Assembly (NCBI GenBank): GCA_900142905.1
Contig: FSRV01000002.1
Location: forward strand, 4,092,001 to 4,156,000
DNA: 64,000 nucleotides
Source: Burkholderia sp. GAS332
Lineage (GTDB): Bacteria > Pseudomonadota > Gammaproteobacteria > Burkholderiales > Burkholderiaceae
Reading direction: 5' to 3'
Positions 25,998 through 33,723 of this stretch are shown here, piece after piece; positions within the stretch are counted from its first letter, which is position 1, and every line of letters begins with the position of its first letter. Under the pieces are notes generated by a model. The model had not been told where the DNA came from, made no database searches, and saw only the letters and a list, made by a program, of their open reading frames with translations. The translations under genes and the position numbers were made by a program.

Positions 25998-26372
25998 CTA
26001 CAGTGGCTGCTCTGAAATGTGCAGCACCTGTTGGACTGTCTTCACGCCCTCGACTTGCTGTGCAGCATCGACGGCTAGCGGAATCTGTCCGTCGTCCGGC
26101 ACAGAGCCAGACAGCGTCACATGGCCGTCGCGAGCTCGGACGATGATGCGCGTGGGGTTCAAGCCCCGAGTTCGTCCGAGCGCGGTTGCAACGCGATGAG
26201 CGAGCTTTCTGTCCGCTGACCTCGGCGCTTTGGCTGAATTCACGGCAGATGCGCTAGACGCCTCCGCCGCATTACCTGGGATGCTGTCCGTGGGCTGAGC
26301 GGAGGCGCTACCGGCAGTTGCGAGTAGCGCCACGACAAACGATACCTGCAGGATTCGACCGTGGTTGATCAT
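25998..26372 (-). CDS. BON domain protein
   Basis: The 124-residue product has a signal peptide (VSFVVALLATAGSASA) and a C-terminal BON domain at about 57-120 with IIVRARDGHVTLSGSV and AAQQVEGVKTV. BON proteins act in the periplasm or at the outer membrane in osmotic or envelope stability. I start at ATG 26372, preceded by AAGGAACAGC. The gene is convergent with the SDR gene. Confidence 0.8.
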   Translation of the reverse strand: MINHGRILQVSFVVALLATAGSASAQPTDSIPGNAAEASSASAVNSAKAPRSADRKLAHRVATALGRTRGLNPTRIIVRARDGHVTLSGSVPDDGQIPLAVDAAQQVEGVKTVQQVLHISEQPL

Positions 26373-26434
26373 GCTGTTCCTTCGTTCAATATCCATGAGT
26401 GGGAAGCGTTAGCGCGGACGAGCCGCTGCGGATT

Positions 26435-26700
26435 CTAGAACCGGGTCATAAGTCCGACCGATGCGCCGATCAGCGAGTGGCCGCCTGGATTCAGTCCGAG
26501 TGCGGCAATGTTGGCCGGATCGTAGCGGTAGGCGCCGGAGAAGCCGTTGCGATCCACCTCGGCGTAGAGTTCGGTTCGCTTTGAGAGGAAATACTCGGCG
26601 ATTGCATAGCTCGTGAGCTTGTGGCCACCCGCACCTTCGACATTGCCGAGGTTGCCGGCGCTGAAGGAGTTAATCGCTGCGGCGGAAAGCGGAAAGGAAC
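26435..26700 (-). pseudogene. C-terminal fragment of a porin
   Basis: Reading the minus strand gives porin-type strands: KLTSYAIAEYFLSKRTELYA, then the last strand SLIGASVGLMTRF ending in Phe before the stop, the usual outer-membrane signal. Only the last 85 or so residues remain. Upstream of 26700 the frame is lost. Porins of this GcvB/OmpC-like type are abundant in Burkholderiaceae. Confidence 0.65.
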
Positions 26701-26843
26701 AGAGGTAGATAGAGATTTCTGAACGAAAACTTTCCGTGCCTTACCGATGGCCGAGATGGGCGGGGAATCGCCCCCTTACCAGGCATTTGGAAGTATTGCC
26801 ATCACTTACTCTGATTGCTCAACTCGTAAGGAGATCAAGCATC
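26701..26843. other. Upstream region of the Ser-rich gene
   Basis: No gene is seen. It includes the GGAG site for the next gene at about 26830. Confidence 0.4.
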
Positions 26844-27563
26844 ATGAGCATACAAAGTGTAAGTGGTTCGCAAACCAGCACGAACCTGCTGTCTATCGGC
26901 GCTACTCGACGCTCGGCCGGTGGTGGCTGCGAAGCGGCGTCGTCCTCGTCGTCTTCGTCGACCAGTTCGACGAACTCAAACCCGCTGTTGTCGGCACTCG
27001 AGGCGGCGCTGTCGGCATTGGGGATCGGCAGCACGTCATCGACCACGGCTACCTCGGGTACGTCGAGCACGACGGCTTCTTCGAGCTCGACCGGCACGGC
27101 AGCCTCTTCCACCGCCTCCACGAGCGATGCGACGTCAACCAGTTCGGTCTCCGGAGCGCTGCAGGCCTTTCTCGGGGCGCTGTTTCAGACACTTGGGTCG
27201 CTTCAGCAACCGGGCAATAGTGACGGCTCCACGTCTAACAGCACGAGCGGTTCGACGAACTCGATCGCGACTTCTTCCTATGGGAATATTGGCGGGGCGC
27301 TGAATGCGCTTGCACAGGAGCTCGGGTCTGGCAGCACGACGAGTTCGACTGCTGCGTCTAGTACGTCGGATGCAAGTAACAATGCTTCTTCGTCTTCTTC
27401 GCAGACGTCGACGCTGCAGACGGATTTTCAGGCGCTGTTGAGCTCACTCGGCGATAGCAACTCGGGCACGTCGTTGCAGTCGTTTGTGCAGACGCTCGCG
27501 GATAACCTCAAAGGAAACTCGCATATGCAAACGGTTGGGAGCTTAGTGTCGACCACGGCTTAA
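26844..27563 (+). CDS. Ser/Thr-rich low-complexity protein
   Basis: The 239-residue product is dominated by runs of Ser, Thr, Ala and Gly. Between the low-complexity parts, short amphipathic helices recur: LLSALEAALSALGIG, LQAFLGALFQTLGSL, LNALAQELGSG and FQALLSSLGDS. There is no signal peptide or membrane segment. GGAG eight bases before ATG 26844 supports the start. The layout resembles a flexible, possibly secreted or surface-associated protein, but I do not recognise it. A strong inverted repeat follows the gene. Confidence 0.6.
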   Translation: MSIQSVSGSQTSTNLLSIGATRRSAGGGCEAASSSSSSSTSSTNSNPLLSALEAALSALGIGSTSSTTATSGTSSTTASSSSTGTAASSTASTSDATSTSSVSGALQAFLGALFQTLGSLQQPGNSDGSTSNSTSGSTNSIATSSYGNIGGALNALAQELGSGSTTSSTAASSTSDASNNASSSSSQTSTLQTDFQALLSSLGDSNSGTSLQSFVQTLADNLKGNSHMQTVGSLVSTTA

Positions 27564-27588
27564 AGTAACGAAAGTACAGGCGGGTTTT

Positions 27589-27620
27589 CGTCCTTCCTGA
27601 TGACGCTATCAGGAAGGACG
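27589..27620 (+). terminator. Terminator-like inverted repeat
   Basis: A perfect 13-bp stem, CGTCCTTCCTGAT with ATCAGGAAGGACG, lies 25 bp after the Ser-rich gene. A TTTT precedes the stem, so it could serve the minus strand too. Confidence 0.6.
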
Positions 27621-27817
27621 GCGGTCGAACTCAAGGCGTGAAGCGGTCGTTCGACTCGGCGAATGGTCGAAACGGGGCGAGTACGGTCCTTCACGAGACC
27701 GGATTGGCAAAGGGCCGATATGCTACCCACGCCTGTTTCTTCTCCCTCTCAACCCTCGCAGGCCGCTGACACCCCTCACATTTCTAATTCTGGATCGTTC
27801 ACAATCGCAATGTCAGG

Positions 27818-28945
27818 TCAATAACCGGACCAAACCACGTGATCGTCGACGGCGTAAAGCCTGCAGTCCGCAAGCCCGCGTCGGTTGCACAGCGCGAGCG
27901 CCCGCGCGGCGGGATCAGAAGGTAGCGAAGTGTCTTGCGGTGTTGTGCCAACAGCATATTGATCAGCGCCTCCGCTCGAGATGACGAACGCACGCGGAAA
28001 GGGTTTGGACTGGTATTTGCGATAGGCGTTTTTGCCGGCATCTCCGAGCAAAGTAAGAGGATCGACAGGGGGCGCATCAGTGGTTTCCTTGCCCGGTTGA
28101 AACCAGTCTTTCAAAGGCCGTTCCACCAACCACCGCAGCTTCAGTCCCACCGACATCTGTGGCTCGGAGTTCTTGAACTTCAACGCGCGCTCACGTTGGG
28201 CGACCGTCACTTTGGCCTCCGCCATTATCTGTGATAGCGACTTCGAGACATCGAAATTCTTCGCGAACAGTTCCTCGGTGAAAAAGGTATTGCGGCTGTC
28301 AGCCTGGCACCCGAAGGACGCCCGTTCGCCCGACGCCGACGTGATCACGATGCGCCGTTCCCCCTGGAGTTCCGGTAGGAACGACCCGGAATAGCAGGCG
28401 GCGAGTATGACGACCGTCGGCCGATTGCCCAGAGGCGCGAGCGCGGCCGACAGTTGTGTGGCCGTCATGGGCTTGAACTCCTGGTGCGCGACATTCACGC
28501 TGAGAATCTTCCGGTTGCCGTGCGTGGAAATGAAAATCACCACGATGTCATCGGGTCCGGCATGGCTGGAAATCTGCTGTACCGCTTCGACGAGCGTCGC
28601 CGGCGTCGCGAACGGGAAACGCAACTTATCTGTCTGCCGCCCGTCGCTGTCTTCGTACTTCAACACCGGTCCGCCCAGTTCAGAGAGTCGGCTCGAAACC
28701 AACTCCATGTCATTCTGAAAGGCGGTGGAGGTTGAGTTCATGGCGAAGCCGGCAAACCACACGCGGCGACCTGTCGCCTGAGCGGCGGCCTGCACGGCCT
28801 GCGCATCTTGTTGCTGCTGAAGCGCTGCGCTTTGCTTCTGCGCATCTGGGTTGCTCGGCGACAACTCGGCACATCCGATTAACGCAATCGTTGCCAACAG
28901 TGCTGAAAGCACTCGCAAGTAAAGTGTCAGTTGGGTTTGTCTCAT
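27818..28945 (-). CDS. C13 (legumain-like) peptidase family lipoprotein
   Basis: The 375-residue product has a lipoprotein signal with Cys25 in IGCAEL. The catalytic pair matches the C13/caspase-like clan: His142 in FISTHGNRK and Cys184 in LAACYSGSF. SASGERASFGC follows, as in bacterial C13 proteins. The protein would sit on an envelope membrane facing the periplasm. No dedicated operon partner is visible. Related bacterial proteins are poorly characterised, so the substrate is unknown. Confidence 0.8.
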   Translation of the reverse strand: MRQTQLTLYLRVLSALLATIALIGCAELSPSNPDAQKQSAALQQQQDAQAVQAAAQATGRRVWFAGFAMNSTSTAFQNDMELVSSRLSELGGPVLKYEDSDGRQTDKLRFPFATPATLVEAVQQISSHAGPDDIVVIFISTHGNRKILSVNVAHQEFKPMTATQLSAALAPLGNRPTVVILAACYSGSFLPELQGERRIVITSASGERASFGCQADSRNTFFTEELFAKNFDVSKSLSQIMAEAKVTVAQRERALKFKNSEPQMSVGLKLRWLVERPLKDWFQPGKETTDAPPVDPLTLLGDAGKNAYRKYQSKPFPRAFVISSGGADQYAVGTTPQDTSLPSDPAARALALCNRRGLADCRLYAVDDHVVWSGY

Positions 28946-29250
28946 TTATTCTTCGTCCAGTTTGTCTTACGCGCCATTTACACAGGCGCCGAGACCGACA
29001 CGCTTTCGCGAACGCTTACAACCCGCCAACGATTGCACGCTAAGGCCGCCGCAAAATCTAATCTGCGATGAGTCAAGACCCAACATAGCCGGATGCTCAT
29101 AGGAGAGTATCGCTGTTCCGCCCAACAGTGAGAATGTCCCTTTAACAGCACGAAGCGGCCAAGGCCGTTGTCACTACATCCCGGTGTTCTTCGTTGCTCC
29201 AGTGCAGCATGCCGGAGTGGTATCAGATGGGGTTGCTTCTGTTCGCGGCC
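28946..29250. other. Stretch with no gene seen
   Basis: No frame is convincing. It contains AAGCGGCCAAGGCCGTTGTC near 29152, a GGCC-rich intergenic motif. Confidence 0.4.
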
Positions 29251-30099
29251 TCATGCTTCGCTCGCGTAAAGCAGACCGTAGCTCCCGTTCGTTCGCTTGA
29301 TTCGCGCGAAGCCGAGTTCCCCCAAATGCATACCGGCGATCAACAGTCCCTCCGAACTGACCAGGTCCAGAAGCCGTGATCGTGTGGTGGCTGCCAGGGA
29401 AGCGTCTTGATCGAATGCAATCGATACGTCTGGCCGTTTAATCTGGATGTGAGGAAAGTGAACAATATCTCCCCAAACAAGCAGGCCCTGGTCATGGGAT
29501 TCGAAAAGATATCCGGAGTGTCCATCTGTGTGTCCCGGTAGCGGCATCGCTCTGATACCGGGAAGCACTTCCCCTTCATCGAAAGTGCGAAGCTTGTCGC
29601 GGTAGCCGTCGAACACTTGACGTGCTATCAGGAAGTTGCCGCGGGCACGCTCGCTGGCACGACTTAGATTTCCGTCATCCTTCCAGAATGTGACCTCTCG
29701 CTGATGAGCAACAAGCTCCGCATTCGGAAAGGTAATGTGTCCGGCTGTGTCCACCAGCCCTCCGACATGGTCGGGATGGGCGTGTGTGAGCAGGATGGTG
29801 TCGATCTCGGATGGTTCGACGCCAGCAAGCGATAAATTCGTTCTCAGGCGGCCGCCCCATTGCTTGATGCCGCCAGCCCCACCGTCGATGAGAATTGTGC
29901 GGCCCGCTCCGCGGACTACATAGCAGTTGATATGCACGGCGGAAGGCTCCTGCTGGCCTGCATCACGTTGCATGCTGGACGCCTCGGACGGGTCGATGTT
30001 CGAGAGGAAGTCCAGGCTAGCGGTGAGGTAGCCGTCGCTGATTGCGGTGATCGTGAAATCCCCGACTCGCTGACTTGGAAAGGTCAAGGTGGACACCAT
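29251..30099 (-). CDS. MBL-fold metallo-hydrolase
   Basis: The 282-residue protein has the metal-binding motif HAHPDH (106-111), plus the further ligands PLPGHTDGH (His in the middle) and VWGDIVH. This fits the lactonase/glyoxalase II-like branch of metallo-beta-lactamase folds. No signal peptide is present, so it is cytoplasmic. It is the last gene of a three-gene operon behind a tautomerase-like and an unknown protein gene. A lactone or ester is a plausible substrate. Confidence 0.85.
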   Translation of the reverse strand: MVSTLTFPSQRVGDFTITAISDGYLTASLDFLSNIDPSEASSMQRDAGQQEPSAVHINCYVVRGAGRTILIDGGAGGIKQWGGRLRTNLSLAGVEPSEIDTILLTHAHPDHVGGLVDTAGHITFPNAELVAHQREVTFWKDDGNLSRASERARGNFLIARQVFDGYRDKLRTFDEGEVLPGIRAMPLPGHTDGHSGYLFESHDQGLLVWGDIVHFPHIQIKRPDVSIAFDQDASLAATTRSRLLDLVSSEGLLIAGMHLGELGFARIKRTNGSYGLLYASEA

Positions 30100-30117
30100 G
30101 CTTCTCCGGAAGACTTT

Positions 30118-30444
30118 CTAATTTCGGGCGTGAATGTTCGATGCGGCATACCCAAAACAACGGATGCGCGCCGTGAGACCCGTGCGGCGCGCGATGGCGT
30201 CGTCCAGGGCTTCCATGAACTGGTTCATTACCGGGGGCGTGCGAAACGTCTCAAGGCGATATTGGACTTCCGCGAAGACGGGATGTCCGTGCCCATGCCG
30301 AACGTCGACATAGATGACATGAACGTTTTTGAGTGCAGCGCCAAGGACACTCGTACAGAGTTTGATGCAGTCGCTGGAAAGCTCGGCAAGCGTCTCATCA
30401 GACGGTATGTGCCCCGTGGGAATATAGACAGTGACATTGGGCAT
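30118..30444 (-). CDS. Tautomerase family protein
   Basis: The 108-residue protein begins Met-Pro, which leaves an N-terminal Pro as the catalytic base in 4-oxalocrotonate tautomerase-type enzymes. SVLGAALKNVHVIYVDV and the VQYRLETFRTPP segment follow the fold with two strands and a helix. It is separated by 18 bp from the downstream MBL gene and by 7 bp from the upstream gene, so it belongs to one operon. Confidence 0.65.
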   Translation of the reverse strand: MPNVTVYIPTGHIPSDETLAELSSDCIKLCTSVLGAALKNVHVIYVDVRHGHGHPVFAEVQYRLETFRTPPVMNQFMEALDDAIARRTGLTARIRCFGYAASNIHARN

Positions 30445-30451
30445 CGCGGAC

Positions 30452-30997
30452 CTATTTTTCCTGTGCGGTCGAAACGGTGCGGGAGCTTGTCAGTTGTTCC
30501 GTCATCGGCGAGTAGAGGTGGACGCCTTCCGACATGCGCTCGACAAGCTGAGCGTTTCGCCGAGGAAGTTTTGCGAGCCAACGGCGGTCCGGAAACTTCT
30601 CCAGTGCCACTGCTTGCATCGCCAACGGTGTGAGGCCCATCTGGATCAGAGGTTCGGGGCCGCCTGCGCAAAGCACGAGGAGTTCGTCTGCATTGACCGC
30701 CGGCGCAAGGCCGATATCGCTGTAGAGATTTCGATGCCAGTCGGTGATGTGTTGCTGCCACCTTGCGAAATTGCCACCGCCTTTCTGCAGATATTCCTCT
30801 CCCGTCAGGACATCGAGATTGTCAATCGTGTGGACGGCGAGGTAGACCGGGCAACCATCGCTTAACGACTTGAAGCGCTGCGACGTGTGGAAGCCAGTGA
30901 CCGAGATGAGGGCGGGCAGTTTTTCAAAGCTGTAGAAGTCGTTCCATTCGGCTTCGCTGTTGGGATCGGCGAAGCTGCATTCCACGGTGTAGATCAT
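30452..30997 (-). CDS. Conserved protein of unknown function, first gene of operon
   Basis: The 181-residue protein looks like a dimeric alpha-beta barrel: MIYTVECSFADPNSEAEWND followed by FYSFEKLPALISVTGF. The C-terminal part is less clear. Such folds hold monooxygenase-like or dehalogenase-like enzymes, but I do not recognise this one. A LysR gene reads the other way from 31164, with a 16-bp palindrome in the spacer, so the operon is likely LysR-controlled. Confidence 0.6.
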   Translation of the reverse strand: MIYTVECSFADPNSEAEWNDFYSFEKLPALISVTGFHTSQRFKSLSDGCPVYLAVHTIDNLDVLTGEEYLQKGGGNFARWQQHITDWHRNLYSDIGLAPAVNADELLVLCAGGPEPLIQMGLTPLAMQAVALEKFPDRRWLAKLPRRNAQLVERMSEGVHLYSPMTEQLTSSRTVSTAQEK

Positions 30998-31085
30998 CAG
31001 ATTATCCTTCGTGACGGGGGAGCGTATTGCAGCAAACGATTCATGTTCATTGCAGTAACGTAATGCTAATCTGTGATTTTCTGCG

Positions 31086-31101
31086 TATATATCGATATAT
31101 A
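31086..31101. promoter_or_regulatory. 16-bp perfect palindrome in a divergent spacer
   Basis: TATATATCGATATATA is a perfect palindrome between the operon start (30997) and the LysR start (31164). It could be the operator or a -10 region. Confidence 0.4.
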
Positions 31102-31163
31102 GTCAGTCTTCAGTGATATTTACTCAAGCTGACGTCAAACGTATATCAATCGGCGAGATTCCA

Positions 31164-32057
31164 ATGCGACGTAAGATTCCAAGCAACTCCGCGCTCCTGG
31201 CTTTTGAGGCCGCGGCTCGACACGGCAGCTTCGCCCGCGCGGCCGAGGAGTTAGCGCTGACTGAGGGCGCCGTCAGTCGTCAGATCGGTCGATTGGAGGC
31301 GTTTTTGGGCGTCGCGCTGTTCGAGCGCGTTGGAAATCGGGTACGGCTTGCGTCCAACGGCACGCGATACGCGGTGCAGGTTCGCGAGATTCTGGATCGG
31401 CTGGAGCGGGACAGCCTATATCTGATGGGACAGCCCATCGAGGGCGCGAGCATTGATATCGCCGCGATTCCGACCTTTGCCACCCGTTGGCTGATCCCTC
31501 GACTGAAACGCTTTCAAAATAAGCATCCGAACATTACCGTGCATATCGCCGAACGCATGGAACCCTTCATTCTTGCCGGTAGCGGTTTCGACGCAGCGAT
31601 CCATTTTGAGCATCCAGCATGGGCGGGTATGCATGTACATCGCCTGCTGGAGGAGGTGCTGGTGCCGGTCTGTAGTCCGGCGCTGCTCGCAGACGCCGAT
31701 CCGAACATATCGCTGGATGAGCTACCACGCCTTCACAGGCGACAAAATCCGGATGCGTGGCAGCTTTATGCACAAGAGGCCGGCATCGTGCTGACCAATT
31801 CGGCGGTTGGTGCACGTTACGATCTCCATTCCATGCTGATAGAAGCGGCGCTAGCCGGCTTGGGTGTTGCGTTGGTGCCGCGCCTTTACGTCGGGGCAGA
31901 GCTTGAACAAGGCCGTTTGGTCGCGCCTTGGCCGGACGGCAAAGCGATTACCAAAAACTTCTGCCTCGTTCTTCCTGAGCCGATCGAGTTGAGTGAAGGG
32001 CCACTACAGGCATTTGCGAAATGGATTCTTCACGAAGCCCGGGGCTTAGCGGCTTAA
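31164..32057 (+). CDS. LysR family regulator, GcvA-like
   Basis: The 297-residue protein has the LysR start PSNSALLAFEAAARHGSFARA and recognition helix ELALTEGAVSRQIGRLEAF, then a full effector domain. I chose ATG 31164, since the extension to 31113 is not conserved and a GGCGAG site lies upstream. It faces the three-gene operon and probably regulates it. Confidence 0.85.
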   Translation: MRRKIPSNSALLAFEAAARHGSFARAAEELALTEGAVSRQIGRLEAFLGVALFERVGNRVRLASNGTRYAVQVREILDRLERDSLYLMGQPIEGASIDIAAIPTFATRWLIPRLKRFQNKHPNITVHIAERMEPFILAGSGFDAAIHFEHPAWAGMHVHRLLEEVLVPVCSPALLADADPNISLDELPRLHRRQNPDAWQLYAQEAGIVLTNSAVGARYDLHSMLIEAALAGLGVALVPRLYVGAELEQGRLVAPWPDGKAITKNFCLVLPEPIELSEGPLQAFAKWILHEARGLAA

Positions 32058-32261
32058 AGCAGCGTCTGACGCTCATCACAGAACAGCCATCCCTCCGCAG
32101 TTTCCCTCGCCAGGCGGCCGCCTCGCTTCGAGTTGACCGTCGCGAATGTCTGTTTGCGAGGATCAGGGGGCTCTCGCCCAAGCGACGGCTCGGCACCTGC
32201 GCCGACGCTGCGTGTCGAGGTCCAAATGCGGTTCCATGGCATCATCATGTGCACCTTCCTT

Positions 32262-32281
32262 CACACCACACCACACCACAC
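32262..32281 (+). repeat. Tandem pentanucleotide repeat (CACAC)x4
   Basis: Four perfect CACAC units lie 3 bp before the AGGAG ribosome site of the DUF1330 gene. Changes in copy number could alter spacing or promoter geometry. Confidence 0.6.
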
Positions 32282-32297
32282 CGCAGGAGCGTAGGCC

Positions 32298-32585
32298 ATG
32301 GCGACTTATATTGTCTTCACAAAGGAAAGCACGCAGGATCAGGGTGAGCTCGACATCTATCAAAGCAAGGTGGGCGCGACCTTTAAAGGTCATCCCGTCA
32401 AGATTCTCGCTGCCTACGGACCTCAGCAGATCCTTGAGGGCGACGCGCCAGAGGGCGTCGTGATCGTGGAGTTTCCGTCGACGGCGGCCGCTCGCGCGTG
32501 GTACGACAGCCCGGCGTATCAAGAGGTCGCGCAGCACCGGTTCAAGGGCGCGCGCTATCGCGCTGTTCTCGTCGAAGGCGTGTGA
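32298..32585 (+). CDS. DUF1330 family protein
   Basis: The 95-residue protein matches DUF1330 (dimeric alpha-beta barrel): MATYIVFTKESTQDQGELDI, GVVIVEFPSTAAARAWYDSP AYQ and the C-terminal RFKGARYRAVLVEG strand. The family's biochemical role is not established. The ribosome site CAGGAG is preceded by the tandem repeat. It lies between two LysR genes, but has its own promoter region. Confidence 0.85.
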   Translation: MATYIVFTKESTQDQGELDIYQSKVGATFKGHPVKILAAYGPQQILEGDAPEGVVIVEFPSTAAARAWYDSPAYQEVAQHRFKGARYRAVLVEGV

Positions 32586-32665
32586 TGAAAGGCGGCGACG
32601 ATCGGGTGCGTGGCGCTCAGCGGGCCTTCGTCTATACGTAACGCCGACCATCGCGAGCCGTCGAT

Positions 32666-33556
32666 TCACAGACCCTTAAACAGTTTCGCGCACATGAAAT
32701 CGACGAACACCCTCAGCTTCGGCGACAACTGCCGACTCGATGGCCATAGGATCGAGAACTGTCCCGGGGCGATCCGAAGCTCGTCGAGCAAGGTCGTGAG
32801 CTTGCCCGTCGCGAGCGCGTCGCGGACCAGAAAGTCCGGCATGTACCCAATGCCGAAGCCCGCGATGACAGCCTCGCGCAGCGCTTCCATGTTGTTGCAG
32901 GTGATCGCGATGCGCAGGTTCGCAGGCTCACTGCCATCCGCCAACAGTTCCCACGGCTGGAGCTTCCCCGTTGTTGGAAAACGGTAGCGCACGCACGCGT
33001 GCACTTCCAGGTCGCGCAGTGTGCGCGGCACGCCCGCTTGCGCAAGATAGCCGGGCGAAGCGCACAGCATGAAACAGAATGCGCCGAGACGGCGTGACAT
33101 CAGGCTCGAATCTGTCAGCGTGCCGCTGCGGATGACGGCGTCGAAACCGCCTTCGACGACGTCCACGAGCCGGTCGTTGAAATCCAGATCCAGTTCGACA
33201 TCAGGATAGAGCCGCGTGAATTCCGGCAACACGGGCAACAGGAACCGATAGCCGATCGCGGGCAGGCTGACGCGCAGCTTGCCGCGTGGCGTTTGTGCAG
33301 CTTCCGATAGCACGGCCTGGGCATCGCGTAGATCCTCCAGTATCCGGTGACAGCGATCGTAGAAATGACGTCCCTCATCGGTGAGCGTGACCTTTCGGGT
33401 GGTGCGGTGAAAGAGCCGCACGCCGAGCGATTGCTCCAGCTTTGCAATCGTCTTGCCGACCGCCGATGCCGAGACGCCGAGCTTGTGGCCGGCGGCGACG
33501 AAGCTCAGCGCCTCCGCCGTGCGCACAAATGCGACGATTCCGTTGAGATTGTCCAT
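32666..33556 (-). CDS. LysR family regulator
   Basis: The 296-residue protein starts MDNLNGIVAFVRTAEALSF and has the recognition segment AAGHKLGVSASAVGKTIAKL, then an effector domain ending in FVDFMCAKLF. I chose ATG 33556, with GGAGCAGGG upstream. It is divergent from a DHA2 transporter at 33724 and so likely regulates it. Confidence 0.85.
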   Translation of the reverse strand: MDNLNGIVAFVRTAEALSFVAAGHKLGVSASAVGKTIAKLEQSLGVRLFHRTTRKVTLTDEGRHFYDRCHRILEDLRDAQAVLSEAAQTPRGKLRVSLPAIGYRFLLPVLPEFTRLYPDVELDLDFNDRLVDVVEGGFDAVIRSGTLTDSSLMSRRLGAFCFMLCASPGYLAQAGVPRTLRDLEVHACVRYRFPTTGKLQPWELLADGSEPANLRIAITCNNMEALREAVIAGFGIGYMPDFLVRDALATGKLTTLLDELRIAPGQFSILWPSSRQLSPKLRVFVDFMCAKLFKGL

Positions 33557-33723
33557 CCCTGCTCCGACACCCATTAAGCCGACTGAATTCAGGAATTTAA
33601 CTCCTTTATCAGCGGAATTCCACGGGCTTTTTATCTGATTGAATCCAGATTATCGTTGATCGCTCTGCCGGGAGTGCGCGTCGAGGAGACGTAGCGCGGA
33701 CCGGCTTCCTTTGGGGAGCGTCG

